This document shows, piece by piece, positions 43,868-53,189 of a DNA stretch of 64,000 nucleotides. This stretch comes from Longicatena caecimuris. GTDB lineage: Bacteria > Bacillota_I > Bacilli_A > Erysipelotrichales > Erysipelotrichaceae. The notes under the pieces are model-generated. The model did no database searches. It had not been told where the DNA came from and worked only from the letters and a program-made list of their open reading frames with translations. Position 1 is the stretch's first letter. Every line of letters begins with the position of its first letter. Location of the stretch: positions 25,498-89,497 of the forward strand of contig NZ_SMBP01000012.1 of the NCBI RefSeq assembly GCF_004341945.1. Reading direction: 5' to 3'. The position numbers and the translations under genes are program-made.

Positions 43868-44887
43868 TTACTTCCTCCCAGCTAATTCTCTAGCCTTATC
43901 TACCATATCGGCTTGTACTTTAATTTCCCCATAAATGCGTTCTCGTGTTGCTGCATCATGTACAGCCTCATAAAACATTCGGATAGATTTCCTAAAATGT
44001 GAATCTGCTTGTAGCTTTATATCACTTACTTCGTTGTTATGCAAAACATGCAAAGTCGGACATAAGTCATCCGGTGCCGTAAAGATGCGATCCGTACTTA
44101 AGATGCCCTGACTGCCCCAGATGGATAATTTACATTGGTATTCACAATCCATGCCGAATTCCCCAAGAAACACTTCATCTTTTTCATTTTTAAACATATA
44201 GGAGCCATACATGTCAACACCAAACTCATCATAATCTTTCATGACACAGGACAGCATCTCTATGTTTTCGCCCAATAGTTTTGTAGCCAGTTTAATCACA
44301 TAACCGCCGGCATCTAACAAGGCACCTCCACCCAGTGCCTTATTGTAACGAAAATCATTCGCCGGACGCATTGGGAATCCAAAACGGGCATGATAAGAAT
44401 GAACCTTTCCAATGGTGCCTTTCTTTAGCTGTTCTTTCACATCTTCGATTTGCTGATGATATTGAAACATATAGTTTTCATGTAACGCCAGTTTTTTCGC
44501 TTGCGCCAATGTGATGAGTTCCATACTGTCCTTATAACAAATCGTAGATGGTTTCTCAACAAACACATGCTTTCCATGTTCTAAAGCCAATTTTGCCCAA
44601 CGATAATGCAATGCCGGTGGTAATGGCAAATAAACAGCATCAATATCATCTGCACAAATGACTTCATGATAGCTCTTATAAACTTTTCCGCCATAGCTTT
44701 CCACAAATGTTTCCGCTTTTTTAAATTCGTTGGCAATCACCTCATCAGCAACCTCGCCATCCCATTCAGAAGGATCAGCGACAGCGACACCCATGTAAGT
44801 AAAGCCATCTTCTTTCTGCAAAGAAGGCAGAAATCTACGAAATGCAATTTCCGATGGACAGATAATACCAATTCTAATATTTTTCAT
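43868..44887 (-). CDS. Gfo/Idh/MocA sugar oxidoreductase, probable NDP-sugar 3-ketoreductase
   Basis: The 339-residue protein has an N-terminal NAD(P) domain (IGIICPSEIAFRRFLPSL) with the family EKP motif (HVFVEKPS near residue 111) and a C-terminal alpha/beta domain. In deoxysugar pathways a Gfo/Idh enzyme such as KijD10 follows the 2,3-dehydratase and reduces the unstable 3,4-diketo intermediate at C3. Its position directly after the EvaA-type gene, only five bases away, fits this role. A different dehydrogenase step cannot be excluded. Confidence 0.85.
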   Translation of the reverse strand: MKNIRIGIICPSEIAFRRFLPSLQKEDGFTYMGVAVADPSEWDGEVADEVIANEFKKAETFVESYGGKVYKSYHEVICADDIDAVYLPLPPALHYRWAKLALEHGKHVFVEKPSTICYKDSMELITLAQAKKLALHENYMFQYHQQIEDVKEQLKKGTIGKVHSYHARFGFPMRPANDFRYNKALGGGALLDAGGYVIKLATKLLGENIEMLSCVMKDYDEFGVDMYGSYMFKNEKDEVFLGEFGMDCEYQCKLSIWGSQGILSTDRIFTAPDDLCPTLHVLHNNEVSDIKLQADSHFRKSIRMFYEAVHDAATRERIYGEIKVQADMVDKARELAGRK

Positions 44888-44892
44888 GTGTC

Positions 44893-46287
44893 TTATACCT
44901 CCAATAGTGATAGCAAATTACGTAATTGAATATTCAAGCAATTATTGACTTGGACTAATGTATTCAGCGTCTTATAATCAACCCAGAAATAGCCATCCTG
45001 CTCATTTGCGATAACATCTTCTTTATTTATTTCGATGATAACGTTTCGATTCTGCTCATGGTAGAAACGCCCGCCTTCTTCTGATAAAAGAACATCATGT
45101 AAAACGTGTTTTTGTTCCTTCATCTTTTGCATGAACACTGTGCCCACTTGATCATAAGGCCCATGCAGGTGTGATGGTTCTAATTGCAGCGTTGGTCCTA
45201 ATTCAATCAGATCAAAACAGCCAATTTCTTTTTTCGCCTTGATCAAAAACTTACGCACGCCGTTTTCAATACAGGTAAACATACCGAATAAGGCAATGCC
45301 GGTAGCTTCAAATAAGGGTTGTGTCCAGCGCGTTACTTCTCTTCCTTCAATCATGATATCACAGAAGACCACCTTGAAATCATGTGCCTTTTTACAGACG
45401 ATTTCATTGTTTTTTTCTTCCCAGCTGCTTAATGCGGATAATGGCACCAACGCATCTGTTGTTTCTTCAAACATCTTCACATTATTTATGTATTGATAAA
45501 TTCTTGGAATCATGGCTTCCCCATGCGTATCAAATACCGAAGCAACCAGTGCGGCATCGTTAGCTGCATGTTTCATCTTGCTCAGTGTCTCGCGATCTAA
45601 GGTATGCGCATAGTATGGAATACAGGATAGAACGGTTCTTGTATCCATATTGACAATGTTATCCCGTCTCATTAAGCGTTTGATTTGCCCTAATGTCATC
45701 CATTTGAAATTCTTTTCTAACGGAATGTCTTCATCAACCTTGATGATAATGTTGCGATTGCGCTTTTTATAAAATCTTGACGACTGCTCGGATTGGATTT
45801 GATCTACAATGATTTCATAGTCTGCGGCATTAATAAAATAATCAAGATATTTTGGTTTCTTTCCGCCATGCTTCTGCGTAAAATTACTCTTGGTCGCCTG
45901 TATCGTTGGAGAAAGCTGTATCTTATTAAGATTGCCGGGCTCTATTTTGGCCTGCATCAGAAAATGCAAGACACCATCGATTTCTTTACATATAATACCT
46001 AAATAACCGATTTCATTTTGCAAAATGACCGGCTGTTCTAACACAACCGTGTTTCCGCTTTTTCTTTGAAACCCCTTAATCGCAAAAAAACTGCGATTCT
46101 TGTTTCTGATTTCCCCCGCATCTTCATCATAAAACCAAAAATCACTTTGTTTTAATGCTATTTTATGTATGTCAACTTTTGTATTGTTATTCAATTCTGC
46201 TATCCAGGCATCTATCTCATTATTATCAGAAACATTACCTTCTACCTGTAACCAAGAATGGAATAATGCATAAAATAAATTACTCAT
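44893..46287 (-). CDS. NDP-hexose 2,3-dehydratase (EvaA-type)
   Basis: The 464-residue protein consists of two homologous halves (about 1-225 and 230-464). Each half contains a version of the family pattern: WxxQP or EQPVI, a GIALFG/IGYLGI strand, an FLI/FLM-KAK/QAKIEPG strand, an LGPTLQ/LSPTIQ turn and a conserved SEEGGRF/SEQSSRF-Y. This duplicated architecture is diagnostic of EvaA-type enzymes, which remove the C2 hydroxyl of dTDP-4-keto-6-deoxyglucose to start 2-deoxysugar synthesis in antibiotic pathways. Finding it in a cell-envelope operon is less usual. It follows rmlB and rmlA, which make its substrate. Confidence 0.9.
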   Translation of the reverse strand: MSNLFYALFHSWLQVEGNVSDNNEIDAWIAELNNNTKVDIHKIALKQSDFWFYDEDAGEIRNKNRSFFAIKGFQRKSGNTVVLEQPVILQNEIGYLGIICKEIDGVLHFLMQAKIEPGNLNKIQLSPTIQATKSNFTQKHGGKKPKYLDYFINAADYEIIVDQIQSEQSSRFYKKRNRNIIIKVDEDIPLEKNFKWMTLGQIKRLMRRDNIVNMDTRTVLSCIPYYAHTLDRETLSKMKHAANDAALVASVFDTHGEAMIPRIYQYINNVKMFEETTDALVPLSALSSWEEKNNEIVCKKAHDFKVVFCDIMIEGREVTRWTQPLFEATGIALFGMFTCIENGVRKFLIKAKKEIGCFDLIELGPTLQLEPSHLHGPYDQVGTVFMQKMKEQKHVLHDVLLSEEGGRFYHEQNRNVIIEINKEDVIANEQDGYFWVDYKTLNTLVQVNNCLNIQLRNLLSLLEV

Positions 46288-46292
46288 AGTTT

Positions 46293-47177
46293 TCAGCCCC
46301 TCGCTACGGTTGCATCTTCTTCCGCAAGACGCTGTAAGTATTTTCCATATTCTGTCTTATAAAATTCTTCAGCTAATGCTAATAGCTGCATCTTATCAAT
46401 AAATCCTTTAACATATGCGATTTCTTCAATACAGGAAACATATAACCCCTGACGCTTTTGAATAGAAGCGACATATTCAGACGCTTCCATAAGCGAATCA
46501 TGGCTTCCTGTATCAAGCCAAGCAAAACCACGTCCTAAGATTTTTACATTCAATCTTCCCTCACGCAAATAATGATTATTGATTGAGGTTATCTCGATTT
46601 CACCGCGTGCAGACGGTTTTACCTTTTTGGCTATTTCAACTACATCATTATCATAGAAATATAATCCTGGAACAGCATAGTTGGATTTCGGGTGTTCCGG
46701 TTTCTCTTCCAGGGTCAAAACCTTTCCTTCTTTATCAAACGTAACTACACCATATTCTCGAGGATCTCGAACATAATATCCAAAAATTGTTGCCCCTTCT
46801 TGTTCTACTGCTTTCTTTAACACATTGGAAAAATGTCTTCCATAGAAGATATTATCACCAAGCACCAAAGCCACACGATCCTTACCGATAAAAGATTCTC
46901 CTATAATAAAGGCTTCAGCTAAACCTCTTGGCTCTGCCTGAATGGCATATTCAAGGCGTAATCCCAGCTGACTTCCATCACCTAACAGTTCCTTGAAAAC
47001 TTCAATATCTCTAGGTGTTGAAATAATTAATATTTCACGAATATTCGCTAACATGAGTGTCGATAAAGGATAGTAAATCATCGGTTTATCATACACCGGT
47101 AGAATTTGTTTTGATACAGCTTTCGTTAATGGATACAGTCTAGTACCTGAACCGCCTGCTAAAATTATTCCCTTCAT
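46293..47177 (-). CDS. rmlA: Glucose-1-phosphate thymidylyltransferase
   Basis: The 294-residue protein is full length, with the nucleotidyl-transfer motif [11 protein letters not shown] (residues 8-18), the [11 protein letters not shown] segment, GDNIFYG near residue 110 and LDTGSHDSL near 222. It makes dTDP-glucose from glucose-1-phosphate and dTTP, the first step of the deoxysugar pathway encoded by the operon. No rmlC or rmlD is adjacent, so this copy serves a sugar other than rhamnose. Confidence 0.95.
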   Translation of the reverse strand: MKGIILAGGSGTRLYPLTKAVSKQILPVYDKPMIYYPLSTLMLANIREILIISTPRDIEVFKELLGDGSQLGLRLEYAIQAEPRGLAEAFIIGESFIGKDRVALVLGDNIFYGRHFSNVLKKAVEQEGATIFGYYVRDPREYGVVTFDKEGKVLTLEEKPEHPKSNYAVPGLYFYDNDVVEIAKKVKPSARGEIEITSINNHYLREGRLNVKILGRGFAWLDTGSHDSLMEASEYVASIQKRQGLYVSCIEEIAYVKGFIDKMQLLALAEEFYKTEYGKYLQRLAEEDATVARG

Positions 47178-47183
47178 ATGTCA

Positions 47184-48242
47184 TTACCGCCCTTCATACA
47201 TTGTTTTATAATATTCCTGATATTGACCGCTTGTAATATGTTCAATCCATTCCTTATGCTCGTTATACCATGCCAATGTCAGTTTAATGCCATCCTCGAA
47301 CTTCGTCTCTGGATACCAGCCAAGCTCTTCGCTAATTTTATGAGGGTCGATGCCATAGCGTTTATCATGCCCTTTTCGATCTGTCACATAGGTAATCATA
47401 TGTTCGCCGACAGTAGCATCAATATGTTCTTTCACATAGTTAATAATCGTCTTAACAATAAAGATATTGGTTCGCTCATTATGACCGCCAATGTTGTAAA
47501 CTTCACCTAAACGGCCACTGTTAATGACCATATCGATACCTTTGCAATGATCTTCTACATATAACCAGTCACGGATATTCATACCATCGCCATACACCGG
47601 TAAATTTTTATGTTCTAATGTATTATTGAAAACAAGTGGTATTAATTTCTCAGGGAACTGGTATGGTCCGTAATTGTTACTGCAACGTGTGATATTGATA
47701 GGAAATTTATAAGTATCGGCAAATGCTTTTACAAATAAGTCCGCACTCGCCTTAGAAGCGCTGTAGGGACTATGCGGACAAATTGGTGTTTCTTCCGTAA
47801 AATATCCTTCATCTCCCAAAGAACCATAAACCTCATCTGTGGATACCTGCAAATACTTCACCCCGTCTTTATAAGTATCATCGCCAATCTCCCAATATTT
47901 TTTGGCAATCTTTAATAAATTCACGGTTCCGTTTACATTTGTTTCCACAAAAATTTCCGGATGCAGAATACTGCGATCCACATGACTTTCCGCCGCAAAA
48001 TTGACAACATAGTCAATATCATACGTTTCAAATAACTGTGTGATCTTTGCTTCATCGCAAATATCCGCTTGTACAAAGATATGACGTTCATCCTCTTCGA
48101 TTTGTTTTAAATTTTCCAAATTTCCTGCATATGTTAATTTATCAACATTGATAATTTTAATATCATCATATTTATTTAATAAATAATAAACAAAATTACT
48201 CCCAATAAAACCTGCTCCGCCTGTTACTAAGTATGTTTTCAT
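47184..48242 (-). CDS. rmlB: dTDP-glucose 4,6-dehydratase
   Basis: The 352-residue short-chain dehydrogenase-type enzyme has GGAGFIGSNF at residues 8-17, STDEVYGSLG near 133, the catalytic YSASK near 157 and the RCSNNYGPYQFPEKLIP signature split over residues 188-206. It converts dTDP-glucose to dTDP-4-keto-6-deoxyglucose. It is the first gene of the deoxysugar operon and lies about 330 bases downstream of an early terminator. Confidence 0.96.
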   Translation of the reverse strand: MKTYLVTGGAGFIGSNFVYYLLNKYDDIKIINVDKLTYAGNLENLKQIEEDERHIFVQADICDEAKITQLFETYDIDYVVNFAAESHVDRSILHPEIFVETNVNGTVNLLKIAKKYWEIGDDTYKDGVKYLQVSTDEVYGSLGDEGYFTEETPICPHSPYSASKASADLFVKAFADTYKFPINITRCSNNYGPYQFPEKLIPLVFNNTLEHKNLPVYGDGMNIRDWLYVEDHCKGIDMVINSGRLGEVYNIGGHNERTNIFIVKTIINYVKEHIDATVGEHMITYVTDRKGHDKRYGIDPHKISEELGWYPETKFEDGIKLTLAWYNEHKEWIEHITSGQYQEYYKTMYEGR

Positions 48243-48569
48243 TTCATATCCTCTCCAATAATTAAATTTGCTTATTGCTATATAATTCTACTCTGTTATA
48301 CAATAAAATTCAATCCCCTCTGCCCATAATACTTACTTTTTTATTTCTTATAGTACAGCTTTCGCCAATTGCTCTATCATGCATCATCGCTTGATACACA
48401 CCAGTAAAAATGGTCGTTTGCATAGTCGCCAACTATTTCATGACATGTTCACTGGTGGCTTTTCTCATATGGACAAAGAATCAAAGCAACCTGGTATCGT
48501 AGCCTATATGTAACAATGTATACGATTTTATATAGCTTTAAAACTATAGAAAAACAACTTAAAAAGTAA
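48243..48569. other. Intergenic leader region without a supported gene
   Basis: This stretch separates the leader terminator from rmlB. It contains an unexplained 50-codon open stretch on the plus strand (48361-48513) without an ATG near its start, possibly a gene remnant, and the left half of a 10-base inverted repeat (48518-48527). No promoter close to rmlB is as good as the one at 48676-48704. Confidence 0.4.
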
Positions 48570-48600
48570 GAAAAAACACCAAATCATGGAAATTTGGCGT
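48570..48600 (-). terminator. Early intrinsic terminator in the leader of the deoxysugar operon
   Basis: On the minus strand ACGCCAAAT and ATTTGGTGT form a 9-bp stem (one wobble) around TTCCATG, followed by a T6 run. It lies about 70-100 bases after the predicted transcript start and about 330 bases before rmlB, so it would attenuate the operon or end a short RNA. Confidence 0.75.
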
Positions 48601-48675
48601 TTATTTATAATCGTATACTTTATTAAACAAGAAAATATAAGTAATCTTAACCAGATGCTTCAAATTACATATACA

Positions 48676-48704
48676 TTTATAACGCGAATTTTCTTTTCCG
48701 TCAA
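48676..48704 (-). promoter_or_regulatory. Promoter of the deoxysugar operon or of a short leader RNA
   Basis: TTGACG (48699-48704), 17 bases, TATAAA (48676-48681) on the minus strand, located downstream of the capsule operon terminator. The predicted start is near 48669. Confidence 0.68.
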
Positions 48705-48791
48705 CCTCAATTGGTAATATTTACCGTTTATAAAGTACTATAATTTCATACCATCTAAAATAAGCAATATTGAATTATACAAAAAAATGCT

Positions 48792-48824
48792 AAAAAAAGA
48801 ATCATCCCTTCGTCAGATGATTCT
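48792..48824 (-). terminator. Terminator of the capsule operon
   Basis: Perfect 9-bp arms AGAATCATC and GATGATTCT with a nine-base loop and a T6-T7 run on the minus strand, 45 bases beyond the last capsule gene. Confidence 0.9.
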
Positions 48825-48869
48825 AAATTGTATAGAAAATCCCTTTTTCAGGTAAGTACAGTACAACTT

Positions 48870-50606
48870 TTAATTTGCTTCGATTTTCCAAATTTGATAG
48901 CCATCAATTACAGCATATTGCGTCAATCGAGCAGTGGCATCGTAATGTTCCTTTATGAAGTTTAACATTTCTTCTTGATAAATATTCTCAATTAAATAGA
49001 CATCTTTATCCAGTAATTCTTCCATCGTACCTTTTAATTTATGTTCTTGCAGCCACTGCATCCGGCTTGGATGAAAACTATCAACACCAGCCAGATAGAT
49101 CGCATTGTTAAACATGTTCGGTTCCATCACGAAGCGTGGATCATAATTCAAATACATTGTCTGTATTGTCGTTTGAAATCCTAAATAGTATATACGGTTA
49201 GGATGCTGCTGCATTTCTTGTAGTATTCCTTCTTGACGGTTATCAATGAAGGAAGCACGATATTTTCCGACATGATTTTCCCAGGAATTAAACATCACGG
49301 CAAAATTTTGATGAGTATTAGGAAGAAAACTTGGAATATGCATCAATAGTAAAATAACGATGCCTGCCGGAAGGAAACGTTCTAATGGATAGGTGTGTTC
49401 CTGTGTTAAAAAATGATCATAGCACAAAATGCTGATAGCCAGGGATAAGAAGATGGAGTATTCCACCCGATACACCACACGCCCTTGATAGAAGATATAA
49501 ATAAGCAAAACACCGGTTACTAAAACATTAGCAAAGATAAGCAGAAAAGAACGCGACTTTTTTATGAATACGGCAAGTCCGATAGCCAGACAGCCTAAGA
49601 CACTGATGTACTTATCATATCTTTGTTTTAACATATTGTATCCGATACGTAAAATGCTTGGTGTATCCTGCAGGCGATGCGCTGCTACGATTTCACTCAC
49701 TTGTTTCACATAGTCTGCATCATAGATCTGGGTATCGCCATAACCAAAATGAGCAAGATTATAAAAATCATTTTCAGATACCCCAATTGCGGATAAGTCA
49801 TCTTTCAGATTCTGATAGCCATCCACGGGATAATCGGTGATAATTGCTCTGGCCTCATTGTATTCTTTATATGCTGCATAGTCAGGATGCATACTGGTAA
49901 ATACTTTACTGCTGCCATAAACAAATGCATAACAGATGCCAAGTGTGCATGCAAAGATCAGAAGAGGCTTTATCATTACTTTATAAGAACATTGGTTTTG
50001 TTTAAGATGGCGTAAAAATAACAAACAACATGTCAAAAACAGAAAGGCTACTGTAATATAAAAGCATTTATTGCGTATCATAGTGCCTATCAATACATAA
50101 CAAGCTCCTAGAAGTAAACGTTTATATGATATATTTTTTTGTACGATTGCCGTAATCAAAAAGAAACATCCACATCCAATTGTCACCGTTGCTGTCTTTG
50201 TAAACTGCATGAGTTGATAAAGATCATTACTGAAAAAGCCAATAAACAACACTGCCAGCAACAGTGTGAACGAAGTTCTTTTCTTCTTCAAGATCAAATA
50301 AGTGATCCCCGTCAGTGACAGAAAGATCATTGCAACCTGGAAATAAAAATACCAGTTTAGGGAAGCATGCAACTTATATAATGTTGATAAAAATAAACCA
50401 ATCAATGGATTCATAAACATTATATAAGGAGACGGTGTACCTGTATATGCGCCAGAGACCATGACTTCCATCATAAAGTCATCACTGACTTCATACTTCA
50501 TAGTACCACTGATCAGATAACAGATCAGAAAAAGCGCATTGATAAGGAAAGCCAATTGAAAAGGAGTGATGTTTGCAAAATATGATGTTATTTTCTTTTT
50601 CTTCAT
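48870..50606 (-). CDS. Polytopic membrane protein, probable GT-C-type glycosyltransferase
   Basis: The 578-residue protein has about ten membrane segments and a C-terminal outer domain (about 450-578). The first outer loop carries EVSDDFMMEVMVSG near residue 40, comparable with ATNDDSRIMYALAG in the 34627-36417 protein. The overall plan (short cytoplasmic N-terminus, acidic pair, central helices, C-terminal soluble part) is shared, so the two are probably distant paralogues. At the end of a Wzx/Wzy operon it may add a side-chain sugar from a lipid carrier. Family assignment rests on topology and is tentative. Confidence 0.65.
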   Translation of the reverse strand: MKKKKITSYFANITPFQLAFLINALFLICYLISGTMKYEVSDDFMMEVMVSGAYTGTPSPYIMFMNPLIGLFLSTLYKLHASLNWYFYFQVAMIFLSLTGITYLILKKKRTSFTLLLAVLFIGFFSNDLYQLMQFTKTATVTIGCGCFFLITAIVQKNISYKRLLLGACYVLIGTMIRNKCFYITVAFLFLTCCLLFLRHLKQNQCSYKVMIKPLLIFACTLGICYAFVYGSSKVFTSMHPDYAAYKEYNEARAIITDYPVDGYQNLKDDLSAIGVSENDFYNLAHFGYGDTQIYDADYVKQVSEIVAAHRLQDTPSILRIGYNMLKQRYDKYISVLGCLAIGLAVFIKKSRSFLLIFANVLVTGVLLIYIFYQGRVVYRVEYSIFLSLAISILCYDHFLTQEHTYPLERFLPAGIVILLLMHIPSFLPNTHQNFAVMFNSWENHVGKYRASFIDNRQEGILQEMQQHPNRIYYLGFQTTIQTMYLNYDPRFVMEPNMFNNAIYLAGVDSFHPSRMQWLQEHKLKGTMEELLDKDVYLIENIYQEEMLNFIKEHYDATARLTQYAVIDGYQIWKIEAN

Positions 50607-50626
50607 ATGCCATCCCTCCTCTTTTT

Positions 50627-51712
50627 TTATAAGTTTTCTGCTAATTTCAACGCTTTTTCCACAACGGCATCCATATTATAGTATTTGTACTCTGCTAAGC
50701 GACCGACAAAGACTACATTTTTTTCTTTTTTCATCAAAGCTTCATACTGCTGATACTTCGCTAACCATTCTTTGGTTGGATAAGGATAATAAGGCTCATC
50801 TTTAAAGCATGGGTACTCTTTCATGATAGTCGTTTTCGCATGCGTTTGACCGGTTAATTTTTTAAACTCGGTAATACGGGTAAACGCATAATCGTTTGGA
50901 TAATTAATGACAGCTGCTTCTTGATAAGATGCTACATCTAAGGTTTCCATTTTAAAATCGATGCTTCGATATTTTAATTTCCCATATTTATATTGATAAA
51001 ACGCATCAACTGGTCCGGTATAGATCAGTGTGTCGTAGGTGATCCCATCCAAGACATCACGATAATCGGTATTCAACAGAATATGGATGTGTTTGCTTTT
51101 CAGCATGTTCTCACACATCTTTGTATACCCCAGTCGCGGCATCCCTTGATATTGATCGGCAAAGTAACGCGTATCACGGTTAAAACGTAAAGGGATTCGG
51201 CTGATTACGGAAGTATCCAGCTCACTGGGATCTGTCCCCCACTGTTTGATTGTATAATTTTTAAAGAATTTTTCATAAATATCGCGTCCAACTTTATCCA
51301 AGGCAACATCTTCACTGGTCTCAATCTTCGTGCGTTTTTCTCTCTGCTGTTCGATGAATTGTGCAAATTCAAAAACAGATAAATGTAAGTTATATAAACG
51401 ATTAATCGTTTCTACACCAATCGGCATTGGCAATAAGCGGCCATCAACAAAGGATAACACATGGTGTTGATACTGAATCCACTCGGTAAAGTTACTTAAA
51501 TAGTCAAATACTTCTTTATTATTCGTATGGAAAATATGTGGCCCATAGTTGTGGATCAGTATGCCATCTTCATTGTAACTGTCATAGACGTTACCTCCGA
51601 TGTGATTGCGTTTTTCAATCAATAAAATATTTTTTTGATGACGTGCGGCCAAGCGCTCGGCCATCGTGATCCCTGCCAGTCCTGCACCGACAATCACATA
51701 TGAATAGTTCAT
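50627..51712 (-). CDS. glf: UDP-galactopyranose mutase
   Basis: The 361-residue flavoenzyme has the FAD-binding GAGLAGITMAERLA (residues 8-21), the family signature HIGGNVYDSYNEDG near 37-50, HNYGPHIFHT near 54-63 and WGTDPSELD near 155-163. It converts UDP-galactopyranose to UDP-galactofuranose. The presence of Galf in the product polysaccharide is therefore expected, and a neighbouring GT2 is a candidate galactofuranosyltransferase. The size is normal for the family. Confidence 0.96.
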   Translation of the reverse strand: MNYSYVIVGAGLAGITMAERLAARHQKNILLIEKRNHIGGNVYDSYNEDGILIHNYGPHIFHTNNKEVFDYLSNFTEWIQYQHHVLSFVDGRLLPMPIGVETINRLYNLHLSVFEFAQFIEQQREKRTKIETSEDVALDKVGRDIYEKFFKNYTIKQWGTDPSELDTSVISRIPLRFNRDTRYFADQYQGMPRLGYTKMCENMLKSKHIHILLNTDYRDVLDGITYDTLIYTGPVDAFYQYKYGKLKYRSIDFKMETLDVASYQEAAVINYPNDYAFTRITEFKKLTGQTHAKTTIMKEYPCFKDEPYYPYPTKEWLAKYQQYEALMKKEKNVVFVGRLAEYKYYNMDAVVEKALKLAENL

Positions 51713-51724
51713 GGTCTTCCTCCT

Positions 51725-53170
51725 TTAGCTGCTTTTTACACGCAGCTTATCTTTTACTGTTTGCATGATGGTGTAAATATATTTATCTTTTAATATGAAA
51801 AGTATAACAAAATAAATAACGACACCTACGCTAATGATGAAAAGGGTATGCATGATACTTGGGGTTAAAAATACGCTTAACGCGTATACAACACCAAACA
51901 TACAGGCTCCTACAAGCAGATAATGTCTATTTTCTTTCCATACTTTTTTAATATCAATATCCTCACGCACACAATATAATTGAAAAGCAGTAACCGATGC
52001 TTCGGCTATCACAGAAGCGATGGTTGCCCCCATGGAAAGTAATCCTGGAATCAGTAAGAGATTACATATTAAATTGACGATAGAGCCCATGATGGTTGAT
52101 AAGGTATAGGCTTTTTGTCTTCTGGTAGGCAATAGGAATTGAATACCGATCACATTACTGATACCGATAAAGACAATGATAGGTGCCGTCATCATCACCA
52201 ATGGTATACTTGCCATAAATTTCTCACTGAGAAACCAAGGGACAAGATTAGGTGCGATGCCCATGATGCCGAACATAATCGGTACCGCAATCATCATGAC
52301 AAAATGCAAGGATTGATAAATATATTCTTTAATCTTATGCATATCATGATCCGCAAACAGATTGGATATCCGCGGCAGCATCACTGTTCCTAAGGAAGTG
52401 ACAATCGTCAGTGCTAATTTTACAATTTTTTGTGCTTGTTCATAATATCCGATTTCTTCGGTATTGCCCGTTAACACCTCAATCATCGTGCGATCCAATA
52501 CCGTATAAATGGAAACGGCAATTTGGGGGAAAAACAGAATCAGTGTTGGTTTTACATGTTTCCCTATTTCTAACTTCACATGATCAAGTTTAACTATGTA
52601 GTTTGGCAATGCAATCCACATGCTTAGATTACCGAAGAGAAGGGATAAGGATTGAATCAAGATATACAACGGCAGGTCTTGAGGCGACTTTATGAAAGCA
52701 AACACACATATGATGCTGATAAAGCGCACCGTAATATTTCTTGCGATAATTTTCTTAAAGTTTTCTAATCCCTGATAAAAATAATTAATATCAAACACAT
52801 TTGCAAATATATCAATCATCTGAATATAGAATAAGGAACGATATTCATCAAAGGTTTGGAAAACGATGAAATAGATGCCTAAACTAAGCGCTATACTAAT
52901 CACCTTTAACAGGATCAATTCATATAAAATCTTTGTTCTTTGCAACGCATCATTTTGATGGTAAGCAATCTCTCGTTGCCCATACAATCCTAAACCGATA
53001 CATCCTAATAAAGTGAAGTAAGTAACGATGGATTGTGTGAAGCTGTAAGTACCAATCGCCTTGGCACCTAATACCCTTGATATATAGGGTGTCGTAATAA
53101 GCGGAAGGGCTATGAGTAACAGCTGATAACCTAAATTGAAGATATAATTCATTTTTACACTTTTCTTCAT
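51725..53170 (-). CDS. wzx: Oligosaccharide-repeat-unit flippase (Wzx, MOP superfamily)
   Basis: The 481-residue protein has about 12-14 membrane helices. It opens with LITTPYISRVLGAKAIGTYSF, split here over residues 19-39 and typical of polysaccharide transporters of the PST/MOP class. It moves undecaprenyl-diphosphate repeat units across the membrane for Wzy polymerisation. It lies 12 bases upstream of glf and 19 bases downstream of a glycosyltransferase gene. Confidence 0.92.
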   Translation of the reverse strand: MKKSVKMNYIFNLGYQLLLIALPLITTPYISRVLGAKAIGTYSFTQSIVTYFTLLGCIGLGLYGQREIAYHQNDALQRTKILYELILLKVISIALSLGIYFIVFQTFDEYRSLFYIQMIDIFANVFDINYFYQGLENFKKIIARNITVRFISIICVFAFIKSPQDLPLYILIQSLSLLFGNLSMWIALPNYIVKLDHVKLEIGKHVKPTLILFFPQIAVSIYTVLDRTMIEVLTGNTEEIGYYEQAQKIVKLALTIVTSLGTVMLPRISNLFADHDMHKIKEYIYQSLHFVMMIAVPIMFGIMGIAPNLVPWFLSEKFMASIPLVMMTAPIIVFIGISNVIGIQFLLPTRRQKAYTLSTIMGSIVNLICNLLLIPGLLSMGATIASVIAEASVTAFQLYCVREDIDIKKVWKENRHYLLVGACMFGVVYALSVFLTPSIMHTLFIISVGVVIYFVILFILKDKYIYTIMQTVKDKLRVKSS

Positions 53171-53189
53171 AAGTTATCTCCTTTTCATT

